Assembly: GCA_949130485.1 (NCBI GenBank)
Contig: OX422197.1
Coordinates: 6,302,193 to 6,366,192 of the forward strand
DNA: 64,000 nucleotides
Source: Agelas oroides
Lineage: Eukaryota; Porifera; Demospongiae; Agelasida; Agelasidae
Direction: 5' to 3'
Under the pieces are notes generated by a model, which made no database searches, was not told the DNA's origin, and saw only the letters and a program-made list of their open reading frames with translations. Of the stretch, positions 34,781-44,052 are shown piece after piece (within the stretch, counting starts at the first letter, position 1; the number at the start of each line of letters is the position of its first letter). The position numbers were made by a program, and so were the translations under genes.

Positions 34781-35527
34781 CGTTTTCTCTACTCTGCCTT
34801 CTCACGCCTTTAGGCGTCCAACGAGAGGTATCAGCGGGTACAGCGTGGAAAATGCAGTAAAATTAAAAAGCCGTTTTCTCTAAAATTGCTTAGTTCAAAA
34901 GTTAGAAGCGTTATAAACTTACGTATACCGTGACTAAGTCAGCCATTTTCTTCACATGCAATGTTTCCGTATACCTCTCCGTAACACGTACGTAGCGGTA
35001 ATGTGTGATCACGTGACTTGGAGCACGCGGTATAGTAGTGTTTTCCGTCGAACGTTTGTGACTGTCTTTTACGAGAGGTTCAGAAAGGTATGCCCACAAG
35101 TGTAATGCCGTAGTGCATGCAATGGAGTGCAATAGGTCTATGCGTCTGAGAAAGGTATGCGCACAGTGTAATACCGTGGTGCACGTGAAGAGATCAGTTT
35201 GTGACTGTGGCCATGCCTTCGCATCCGAAGGAAAGCACAGTGTACTGCTGTTGGGGAGCCTGAGAACGCAATGAAACGTAGAAAAGCCTTACTGTCTGAG
35301 GAAGAGTTATTAGTGGGGAAAGAGAGAGACAAAGTCCGCAAAACGAGTAAGAGAGCTTCTGAAACACGTGAGCAGACTTTGCACAGGTAAGAACAGAACC
35401 AAACACATCTGGCAAGCATGACAGCTTCTATTGTTCATGAGACAGTGATCGATTCTAGTCAACACACAAGTACAATCACATGCACTGCTGCGCCGAGGGT
35501 TTGGCACTTCAGTGCCTTTCATTTACA
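34700..35527. mobile_element. Unclassified element with TTAA flanks and CCCTCGGCGC end hairpin
   Basis: It interrupts sequence that is continuous in the paralogous flank near 31440-31510. TTAA lies at both borders (34696-34699 and 35528-35531). The left end forms a hairpin, AACCCTCG (34698-34705) with CGAGGGTT (34720-34727), around GCGCATGCGC. The right end repeats TGCGCCGAGGGTTTGGCAC. A TGTC microsatellite of about nine units lies at 34745-34780. TTAA would suit a piggyBac-type element, but the ends are not a clean TIR pair. No transposase is visible. Confidence 0.6.
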
Positions 35528-35765
35528 TTAAGTAGTGTATACTACTAAAAAATGTATCAAGCTTTGATAGATTAAACATCTGGAATTGTAAACAACGATA
35601 AAAGCACTGAAAAACAGTGGTGATGTGGGTAAACAATAATGACACTATCTTGTTAACAGTATCACAAACAGTATGACCGGTACAAACTTTATTAACTATA
35701 CAGCTATTACATTGCTGCAGCATATGTAGATATTAAAAAATCACGCAGACATAGCCTCCCATGTG

Positions 35766-37892
35766 TTACATATGTTCGATCTGATGAGAAAATCCACTTG
35801 CCCTGCCTTCATGAGGTTGTTCACTTTCATCATTATTTATATTTGAATATTCTTGGTCACTGAACCTCTCACTGTTGTTAGCCATATGAAAATCTTCATT
35901 ATCTTGATAAAGATGAAGGTTGATAAGCCTATCTGGCAGAGATTCTTCTACACCTGTGCCATTTGTTCGTCCCCACACTCTTCCTATCTGGCTGTTAATA
36001 CTTTCAACAACTCTTTGCCCAATTCCCCCACGAGAACAGATCCAATGCAGAAAGATCACAACTAAATAGAGAAGAGGTAAGGTTCCGACCACAAATAATG
36101 CTATTACTGATGTCTTCACCAGGGTATGAGCCTTTATAACTGCTATGTTGCAAAATACTGCTGCACCATACCACATGGCCAATGTAAGTATGAACACCAA
36201 ATCAACAGCATTGTAAGTGCTGAACTCTGCTTTGTAAGGTTGAACTATAGCAAGTAACATTGCTACACCTATAAGCACAAAAAGTGCTACAACATAAAAT
36301 ACAACACTGTGAGTGATTGCAAACAGAATACAGAGAAGGAGTCGCATAAGAAGGTAAACTCCTGCAAAGTATCGGCAGTCTTGAGTCCCATTAGTTCCAT
36401 CTTTGTAGCAACCCTGGAAAGCATCGACAAAGATATGAAGAGCATGCCACCTTATTCCACAGAGACCAAGACACTGTTGAAAACATCGCATTGGATATAA
36501 CAGCAGAAGCAGTATGGGAAAGATGATAAATAAGAGTACCACAAAGAGAGCAAGAACGGCATAAGGGAGGTGTTTCTTGCCAAAATATTCAACTGATGCA
36601 TCATAATAGAGGTAGATACCAACTACACTTCCATTTGTGCTATATACATGGGTTAGAGTTAGAAGGTCAAAGGACACACTTAGAATCTTTATATTTGAAA
36701 GAAGAAGGAATGTAGCAAAAGCATCAATGATGGAAGTCCTTATATCCCACTGCTGTCGAAAGCGAGCAAAACATCTGTGAAATGGTTTCCAGATCCAAAC
36801 AATAACTCTAAGGTTGTGAGCATGAAGTTCAATAAGTACATATGCTATAATGATTAAAACAAGGGGGTAGAATGCAATGCTGTAGTCTAATGCTAGGGCT
36901 TGAAGTGTGTCCACTTTCAGACATATTTTGTGTGAAATGAATGTGCGAAAGAAATCTAAATTCCAAAAGCCATATATTGTTGATATTAGTTTAATTGTTA
37001 AAGCAGAAGAATGAGACATTTTGTTGCTTTCCCTTAGAAGAACACGCACATTGGCAGGAAATACAAGAGCCTGGCTGAACATGACAAAAGCATAAAGCTG
37101 GGGTGAAGTAGCACTGATCCTACAGCAGAGGACAAGGAACAAGAAAACTGTAAGAGGCAAAAACGCAATAGCACCATATTTAATCCAGTTGTATTGACCA
37201 CCAGAGCAAACTGTGCACTCTAAATCATAAGAGTAAACGAGAGGGCTATAACCTATTTTACATTCACCACAAAGCTGTCCTCCTCGGTTAAAGTGACCAC
37301 ACATTGCATCATTTAGTTGCTCCACCGTTTTTGGCAATAGATGGTAAACTGTATCGTTCAATATTTTTGGCATACAGTTGTAGAAGCAAGCACCAACCAC
37401 AACTGTTCCTGTTAATTCATTGTATGTCATGCAGTAACACCCAAGTACAGAAGATTCCTGCAGGGTGTCATTACACTTGACAATGCCATGTATAGTTTTA
37501 CCGCATTTACAAGTACCATTGGATTGTTCGAACCATGGTGGACAAGATACATTACGTGACTGAGTCGACCATTGATTATTAGCCCGCTCATTGCAACTAC
37601 CACTATTTGTGGTAGATAATGGTGGGCAAGACAATGCCTGGGCAGCAGTTGGTGCTGTGGTAGAAGTATTACGGTTACTTCCATACTTCAACACAAGAGC
37701 TATGGTTGAGTTGTATCTCTGGGCGCCAGCGTTCGCTAGTTCCAAGGTACCGCAAGGCTGGTTTAGCCCTCCTTCCCAGCAGCTGCTACTCAGTGTCCCA
37801 TTCTCAGTGTCAACGTAGATGATCTGGTGTCCTTGCACACCAACAACTAATGTCACTAACAGAACAACAACTGCACACTGACTACAGCTCAT
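35766..37892 (-). CDS. Array gene 11: intact receptor-like multi-pass membrane protein (708 aa)
   Basis: Uninterrupted. It belongs with genes 9 and 10: short linker (SCNERANNQWSTQSRNVS), FYNCMPKILNDTVYHLLPK in the Cys-rich part and tail NLHLYQDNEDF. Its tail is longer than the rest of the family, ending HEGRASGFSHQIEHM. Substitutions in otherwise fixed words include MTYNELT for MTYNEST, FLPLTVFLFLV in the first membrane segment and NLHLY for NPxxY. Signal peptide MSCSQCAVVVLLV. It is the only intact member of the trio. Confidence 0.9.
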   Translation of the reverse strand: MSCSQCAVVVLLVTLVVGVQGHQIIYVDTENGTLSSSCWEGGLNQPCGTLELANAGAQRYNSTIALVLKYGSNRNTSTTAPTAAQALSCPPLSTTNSGSCNERANNQWSTQSRNVSCPPWFEQSNGTCKCGKTIHGIVKCNDTLQESSVLGCYCMTYNELTGTVVVGACFYNCMPKILNDTVYHLLPKTVEQLNDAMCGHFNRGGQLCGECKIGYSPLVYSYDLECTVCSGGQYNWIKYGAIAFLPLTVFLFLVLCCRISATSPQLYAFVMFSQALVFPANVRVLLRESNKMSHSSALTIKLISTIYGFWNLDFFRTFISHKICLKVDTLQALALDYSIAFYPLVLIIIAYVLIELHAHNLRVIVWIWKPFHRCFARFRQQWDIRTSIIDAFATFLLLSNIKILSVSFDLLTLTHVYSTNGSVVGIYLYYDASVEYFGKKHLPYAVLALFVVLLFIIFPILLLLLYPMRCFQQCLGLCGIRWHALHIFVDAFQGCYKDGTNGTQDCRYFAGVYLLMRLLLCILFAITHSVVFYVVALFVLIGVAMLLAIVQPYKAEFSTYNAVDLVFILTLAMWYGAAVFCNIAVIKAHTLVKTSVIALFVVGTLPLLYLVVIFLHWICSRGGIGQRVVESINSQIGRVWGRTNGTGVEESLPDRLINLHLYQDNEDFHMANNSERFSDQEYSNINNDESEQPHEGRASGFSHQIEHM

Positions 37893-38189
37893 GGTTTTGA
37901 CTCATAATCTATAAGATTTGATAATAACCACTGATGAAACCATTTATGAACTCGGTACACATTGCAATCTGATGATGACATATAACCACCCATCTTGTTT
38001 ACCATAACCAATAGTCCCAAGACACCTTATCATTACAGTTGTTCAGACAAATCAACATATATACTCAAGGGAATATTTAATGTGTAAATGATATCTGCAG
38101 CTAAGAGGCACATAGACAACGCATGTTGCTTTAGCAGTGGGCTTTTTCACTGTCTATTGTTAAATTCAAGCTACATCATGCGCAACATT

Positions 38190-38345
38190 TAACCTGAGCC
38201 TGAGGATGCAGCAGTATAATGTCATGAATGCAAAGGATAGCTCCATCATAATAAGTCTACATTCCCTTAACCCTGTGCCATGTGCTTGCCTGCAGACTCT
38301 TCCAATCAGGCTCTTCATGCTATGAACTATTAGTGTCAATTCTGC
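38190..38345 (-). pseudogene. Array relic: post-membrane tail fragment
   Basis: Minus-strand translation near 38250-38340 gives VHSMKSLIGRVCRQAHGTGL, which matches the segment just after the last membrane helix. The following tail codons are out of frame. Confidence 0.6.
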
Positions 38346-38519
38346 ATCACATCTCTTTGGACATCTTGCCTCAGCTAAAAGGAAATACAATTTTGATCAT
38401 ATGTGGTGAATAAGAGAGAAATGAAAGCTGGTGGCAACCATAAATTGAGTAAGAAAAACAACTCTTCATGACTTATCTTCTGATGGAGAGAACTTTTCAG
38501 TTGACACTTATTGAAGATC

Positions 38520-38660
38520 TGACAACAGATACTGAGTGGCTGCAAGGTGTGAGGCTGATGTTTTTAGTACCAATTGTGCACTATGGGGGCTATAGTCGCT
38601 GTCTGATGGTTATGGAACTGGTGGCTCAAAGCAAGGGTCCTATGTTCCAAATCCTTAAGG
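38520..38660 (+). repeat. Decayed tRNA-derived SINE-like repeat
   Basis: ACTGAGTGGCTGCAAGGTGTG, GTGCACTATGGGGGCT and GAACTGGTGGCTCAAAGCAAGGGTCC follow in the same order as the SINE-like repeat at 19320-19530, with many changes. Confidence 0.45.
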
Positions 38661-39178
38661 ACACCTTGTCTCAGATGACCATGTGAAACAAATAAGGTGT
38701 GGTTTAGTACAACACTTTTTGAACATTCAAAATCACAATTTGTATTGCTATATCAGCATAAGTAGCCGTCACTTAAACCAACGTTATGCAATATAGCTAC
38801 TGTTGCCTTGCATACTATATAATAAAAAATGCATGTTGTGCATGTATTTCCATTTTCCACACACAATGCAAAAAAGACATGGCTGTACAAAGGCTACATA
38901 ATATTGAGACAACTGATAGACAACTCCATATAGGGCTAAACTATTGACAATAGCATCTAATGTACAGATAGTTGCATTTTGCTGCAATACAAATAACAAA
39001 AAACTGTTTAGTGTTCCTGTGGGGAAACACTGCCAAGTGCTCATGCTGAAAAACACCAAGTGCAACTTTGTTAACAAAAACGATCATGAGGGAAAACAAA
39101 AGCTCTGAAAACAGCGGAAACTGAAACATAAACAACTCTTATCTTACACCCTGCTGAATACTACCATTTGTTGACTTT

Positions 39179-41275
39179 CTATGAGGTCATTGTGCTTTCC
39201 TCATTATTGATGCTTAAATATGTTTGGTCAATGAACTGCTCAGTCATAGGATGATCTCCATTATCATGATAAAAATGGGGGTTGATAAGCCTATCTGGTA
39301 GAGATTCCTCTAGCCCTATGCAACATACTTGTTTGTACATGCTTCCTATCTGGCTCTTGATCCTTCCAACTAGTCTTTGTCCAACTCCTTTACAAGAACA
39401 GATCCAACGCAAAACAATCACAACTAAATAGAAAAGGGGCAGAGTTCCTACAAGAAATGAAAGTATCGCAAATGCCTCCACTAGATAGTGTGCTTTCTCT
39501 GCTGCTATGCTGATACACAATACCGTACCACACCACATGGCCAATGTAAGAATGAACAGTGAATCAACAGTATTGTAAGTGCTGAACTCTGCTTTGTAAG
39601 GCTGAACTATAGCAATCAACATTGCTACACCTATAAGCACAAGAAATGCCACACCATAATAAACAGCACTGCGAGTGACTGCAAAGAGAATACAAAGTAG
39701 AAGTCGCACAAGGAGATACACTGCTGCAAAGTACCGGCAGTCTCGAGTCCCATTAGTTCCGTCTTTGTAGTAGCCCTGGAAAGAATCAATGAAGATGTGA
39801 AGAGCATGCCACCTCATTCCACAGCGACCAAGACACCACTGAAAGCACCGCATTGGATACAGTAGCAGAAGCAGTATAGGTAAGACAACAAAAGTAATTA
39901 CTACACAAACAGCAGTAATGGCATATGGGAGGTGTTTCTTAGTTCCAAAGTATTGAATCGATGCATCATAATAAAGGTAGAAACCCAAACTTCTATTCAC
40001 ATTATGCACACAAGTTGGAATTAAAAGGTCAAAGGACACACTCAGGAGCTTCACATTTGAAAGAAGGAGAAATGTAGCAAAAGCATTAATGATGGAAGTT
40101 CTTATACCCCACTGCTGTCGAAAGCGAGCAAAACATCTGTGAAATGGCCTCCAGATCCAAACAATACATCCAATATTGTAAGCATGAAGCTCAATAAGTA
40201 CATAAGCTACAATGATTAAAGCAAGAGGGTAGAATGCAACACTGTAGTCCAGTGCTAGAGCTTGAAGTGTGTCCACATTCAAACATATTTGGTGTGAAAT
40301 TAATGCACGAAAAAAGTCCAAATTCCAAAAGCCATACAATGTTGATACTATGCGAAGCGCAACTGAAGCACAAGGATAAGAGTTGCCATTAAAGGAGAGT
40401 AAAAGGACACGTACATTGGCAGGAAATGCAAGAGCTTGGCTAAACGTCACAAAAGCATACAACTGGGGAGAAGTAGCGCTGATCCTGCAGCAGAGGACAA
40501 GGATCAAGAAAACCGTAAGAGGTACAAAGGCCACAGCAACATACTTTACCCAGTTGTACTGACCACCAGAGCACATTGTACACTGCAAATCGTAGGAGTA
40601 AACAGGAGGGCTGTAGTTTGTTTTACATTCACCACAAAGCTGTCCATCTCGGTTAAAGTCACCACACATTGCATGGTTTAGTTGCTCCACAGTCTTTGGC
40701 ATAAGACGGTATACAACAGCTTTCAACGCATCCCGGACACAGTTGTGGAAGCATGCACCAATAACTGTTCCTGTTGACTCATTGTATGTCATGCAGTAGC
40801 ACTCAAGTACAGAAGATTCCTGCAGTATTTGATCACACTTGACAATATTGTCAATACTCTCCACACATTTACAACTGCCATTGGATGATTCAAACCAAGG
40901 AGGGCAAGATGCATTGCTGGTCTGAACTGACACTGAAGTACACTTCTGATTATTGCAGACTGATTCATTGCATGTGCTAATAGTAGATCCACATCCATCA
41001 GTATCATTACCTGTGTTATGCAATGGTAGATAGGACAATGTCTGTGAAGTATTTTGTGCTCTGGTATACCTATACAGAACAGCTATAGTTGAGTTGTATT
41101 TCTGGGCACCAGTGTCCGCTAGTTCCAAGCTACCACAGGGCTGGTCTAGCCCTCCTTCCCAGCAGCTGCTATTCAGTGTCCCATTCTCAGTGTCAACATA
41201 GATGATCTGGTGTCCTTGCACACCAACAACTAATGTCACTAACAGAGCAGCAACTGCACACTGACTGCAGCTCAT
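39179..41275 (-). CDS. Array gene 12: intact receptor-like multi-pass membrane protein (698 aa from the conserved start)
   Basis: The conserved family start MSCSQC is at 41275. An in-frame ATG five codons upstream (41290) is not shared by other copies and was not chosen. The linker is unusual: no PTTAPT segment and extra Cys (DGCGSTISTCNESVCNNQKC). Other differences are CVESIDNIVKCDQI and ACFHNC in the Cys-rich part, YYKDGTNGTRDCRYFA, a Thr-Lys-Lys form of the loop before the sixth membrane segment (FGTKKHLPYA), and a tail lacking the SERF word (MTEQFIDQTYLSI). Six linker Cys residues could make extra disulphides. Confidence 0.9.
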   Translation of the reverse strand: MSCSQCAVAALLVTLVVGVQGHQIIYVDTENGTLNSSCWEGGLDQPCGSLELADTGAQKYNSTIAVLYRYTRAQNTSQTLSYLPLHNTGNDTDGCGSTISTCNESVCNNQKCTSVSVQTSNASCPPWFESSNGSCKCVESIDNIVKCDQILQESSVLECYCMTYNESTGTVIGACFHNCVRDALKAVVYRLMPKTVEQLNHAMCGDFNRDGQLCGECKTNYSPPVYSYDLQCTMCSGGQYNWVKYVAVAFVPLTVFLILVLCCRISATSPQLYAFVTFSQALAFPANVRVLLLSFNGNSYPCASVALRIVSTLYGFWNLDFFRALISHQICLNVDTLQALALDYSVAFYPLALIIVAYVLIELHAYNIGCIVWIWRPFHRCFARFRQQWGIRTSIINAFATFLLLSNVKLLSVSFDLLIPTCVHNVNRSLGFYLYYDASIQYFGTKKHLPYAITAVCVVITFVVLPILLLLLYPMRCFQWCLGRCGMRWHALHIFIDSFQGYYKDGTNGTRDCRYFAAVYLLVRLLLCILFAVTRSAVYYGVAFLVLIGVAMLIAIVQPYKAEFSTYNTVDSLFILTLAMWCGTVLCISIAAEKAHYLVEAFAILSFLVGTLPLFYLVVIVLRWICSCKGVGQRLVGRIKSQIGSMYKQVCCIGLEESLPDRLINPHFYHDNGDHPMTEQFIDQTYLSINNEESTMTS

Positions 41276-41483
41276 GGCTTTGACTTTCAATCAATTAGGT
41301 AACCACAACACTTATAGCCATCCATCCATAGTAGTTTATGAGTCCCAAATTTGACGGTAATCTCATAATAAAAGTAATGTACCATAACCAAGACTTGTTA
41401 TTATCAATAAGTACCATAATTGTACAGGTAGTTTGATATATTCAAAGAACAAGGTGGTTTACTGGCTGTTCATATAAATGGTA
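41276..41483. other. Short spacer between gene 12 and an N-terminal fragment
   Basis: Contains the AGTCCCAA word (about 41338) of the gene 12 upstream region. No gene. Confidence 0.4.
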
Positions 41484-41750
41484 TTACTGGTACAAGGAGA
41501 GAGGAATGTTTTCTGTGGTAGAAGTATTATGGATGGTTCCATACCTACACAGAACAGCTATGGTTGAGTTGTATCTCTGGGCACCAGTGTTCGCTAGTTC
41601 CAAGCTACCGCAGGGCTGGTCTAGCCCTCCTTCCCAGCAGCTGCTATTCAGTGTCCCATTCTCAGTGTCAACATAGATGATCTGGTGTCCTTGCACACCA
41701 ACAACTAATGCCACTAACAGAGCAACAAGTGCACACTGACTGGAGGTCAT
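41484..41750 (-). pseudogene. Array fragment: signal peptide and N-terminal block only
   Basis: Starts MTSSQCALVALLV and runs through the invariant block (HQIIYVDTENGTLNSSCW) and NSTIAVLCRYGTIHNTS. Homology then stops and the frame ends after about 88 codons. Its 5' leader (GATGATAACCAC, about 41788-41800) is normal. It could still be transcribed and secreted as a short peptide, but a truncated copy is simpler. Confidence 0.8.
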
Positions 41751-42720
41751 GGCTTTAGCTCAGTAGACGTTGCAATCAATCAGACTGATGATAACCACTA
41801 TAAACCAGTCTGAAAACATTTCCATTGTCTATGAGTTTCAAAATTTTCTTTTTGTTAAAATTTGCCAGCTTTCATCACACTTTTTTTGCGTTTCAAAACT
41901 TCCTTTTGTTAAAATATACCAGCTTTTATTTTCACTACTAAAAAGATTTCACTACCTAAGTCTCCAAACTTCATATTGTCAAAATATACCATTGTGCCTG
42001 TATGTACAACAAATGCATATGCAAGCAAAAGTTCTAAGTGTATATGTGGTATGTACCAACTGATGATATCGTGGGCACACACAGCAGTAAACAATTTTAC
42101 CTGCGTTTGCACAGGACCGTTTCTTCATCATCATTTTTGAAGTTTTAATTTGCTATTTGGGACGGTAATTACTGATTAGCATGAGGATCTCTACCAAATA
42201 TCCTTCTTCACTGTACTATGGAAATAATAGACTAGGGTAACAAGATATGCTCTTTGTACTGAAGAGAAAATAAAATAATATTCATGCAAGAAACCTTCTC
42301 AACAAAGCCATGCAGCAGATACAGTTACAATCTCAGAGCATCTAATCACATCCAGAGGTATGCTTCACCTAATATGCGCCTTCACCCAAAAACAGATAAG
42401 GCTGTTCTTGCCTGTTGGCAAGATCACTCAAAGACTGCTTGCTCCATCCCTACTCAGTCTGTATGACAATGCTGATGCTTTGAGGAAAACCTGAAAGAAA
42501 ACTGGGTTTCTAACAATTTACATAAGGTGAACATACTCTCAGGAGTCTGAGCGGAAGATGATTATGAGGAAAAAAGTGGGTTCATGCCGATATGTAATTG
42601 GATGCTGCTAGCTCAATCCCTTCCAAATAAAAAAGTTAATCAACAAGCAGAATACCTTGCAAAACAAAAGATGCTGAGGTTGAAGACGACACACACCATG
42701 CAGCCTCCACTATGTATGTA

Positions 42721-43294
42721 CCGTAGTGTCCCGCTAATACGCCCCCTTCGAAAATACGCCCGCCCCCCCCCCCCCCCCTCTTTTCCACCAAAGTTCCTGC
42801 ACAGGGTAGTTTGACTCGTTATAACGCCCCCTCCCCCCCCCGTGAGCGTCTTCTGGAACATCAAAACTACACGTGCTTACTATACGTTGCAAGTGCGTTC
42901 AGTAAGACTATAGTCGTCTCGCTGCCACTCTTGTGCAAGAAATACCAGCAGACTCTGGAAATTTCCCGTGGTACATGACCGACAGTGTTGCCGTTCTTGA
43001 GGACAGCTACAGCGAAGTCGTCGTGAATGTTATTGACCTCGCGTTGAACTGGCAGCTCTTCTCCGATGTAGGGAGACCACGCAGCTTTGTAAACGTGATG
43101 TCCGCGAACAGCACTCTCGATCCTGAAAGTCGTCACCATAGTTAGTTGATAGTGAAAGGCATTGATTTCATAGGGGGTGGCTTATAGTCGAGACTAATTG
43201 CATCCTCGAATATAAGCCCCCCCCCCCCCCCCCCCCCACTTTAAGGTGGGATGTAGTGTACAAAATGGGGGGGCGTATTAACGGGACACTACGG
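42721..43294. mobile_element. TIR element (574 bp) carrying a HIRAN-like ORF
   Basis: Terminal repeats CCGTAGTGTCCCGCTAATACG and the complement of CGTATTAACGGGACACTACGG differ at one base. Both flanks are TATGTA (42715-42720 and 43295-43300), a possible target duplication. Poly-C tracts at about 42765-42778 and 43217-43237 lie inside each end. A decayed relative appears to span about 59148-60353. Confidence 0.8.
42867..43139 (-). CDS. HIRAN-like domain ORF inside a TIR element (90 aa)
   Basis: A single open frame from ATG at 43139. The words AVRGHHVYKAAWSP, IGEELPVQRE, NNIHDDFAVAV and VGHVPREISRVCWYFL follow the layout of HIRAN domains: a GxxxYK start, acidic/basic NxxDxxAVAV, then GHVPRE. 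HIRAN domains bind DNA ends in HLTF-type proteins. Short stand-alone forms occur widely in invertebrate genomes, as far as I recall. It fills most of the element, so it is probably cargo or an element-encoded protein. A catalytic partner is not visible. Confidence 0.65.
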   Translation of the reverse strand: MVTTFRIESAVRGHHVYKAAWSPYIGEELPVQREVNNIHDDFAVAVLKNGNTVGHVPREISRVCWYFLHKSGSETTIVLLNALATYSKHV

Positions 43295-44052
43295 TATGTA
43301 AACCGTCCTAAAAGTTACTGGAAATTTGGACTGCATAAGCACCGTTATCAGTATGATACTGGTCACGTAAACATGCATGCTGCATATGTACATGCTATGT
43401 AAGTAATACCAGTAACCCAATTAGCTAAACTGCTCAACCCATTAATTGCTCCACCCAATTGACTATAACTGCCTTACGTACTTAATCATAACTGCCCCAC
43501 CCATTTAATCCGAACTGTCCCACTCTCAACCGCCTCAATACCCCACTGTTGTCGGTTATTTTTATTCAGCAAACCCGACACTTATGATATGCCATCTGAC
43601 GTTGGTGCTTTCCCACTTAACATGTTATGATAACTTCTAATATTCAGCTAAAAATTATTTTAAGTCACTGCCATGTATGCAATGGTGATACATAGGGGTA
43701 ACATTAGACATAGCATTATCTAACATTATCAACCACATAAATTTAAATGTATAATTTATGCACCAACATTGCATCTAACTTATTGATATGTACATGTTGT
43801 GAATGTAGTTCCATGTTCTATACACAATGCCAAAAAGTATTTTCCCAAGGACCTCCAATTTGAGACATTTGACGGACAACTCAATATAGGATCAAAATGG
43901 TTGTTTAAAACTAAGCAGCAATGACAACAGCATACGATTGTTGTGATTACACAAAAACTCAAAAGAAATACGGTAATGCTGTTAAGTGTAGGTTCGTTAA
44001 GACAACATTGGTCATTGTGAAATAAAACACATTTCCTTACAAATGTACTTAA

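Larger units (their letters stand above)
33811..35765. other. Spacer with shared flank, tail relic and inserted element
   Basis: 33820-34310 is the second copy of the trio 5' flank. 34340-34560 holds a tail relic and its 3' flank. 34700-35527 is an inserted element. 35530-35765 resembles 31500-31745, the 3' flank of gene 10. Confidence 0.6.
37893..39178. other. Spacer with trio flank, tail relic and SINE-like remnant
   Basis: 37905-38100 is a partial copy of the trio 5' flank. A tail relic is at about 38190-38345 and a decayed tRNA-derived repeat at about 38520-38660. The 3' flank word GTTGTGCATG...CACAATGC (38830-38875) recurs downstream of genes at 44053, 49101 and 53605. Confidence 0.55.
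41751..44052. other. Spacer with TIR element
   Basis: Contains the TIR element at 42721-43294. 41800-42000 has two AAAATTTCC/TTTGTTAAAAT-type repeats. 43790-43840 carries the family 3' flank word. 42280-42560 and 43300-43780 hold no recognisable gene. Confidence 0.5.
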
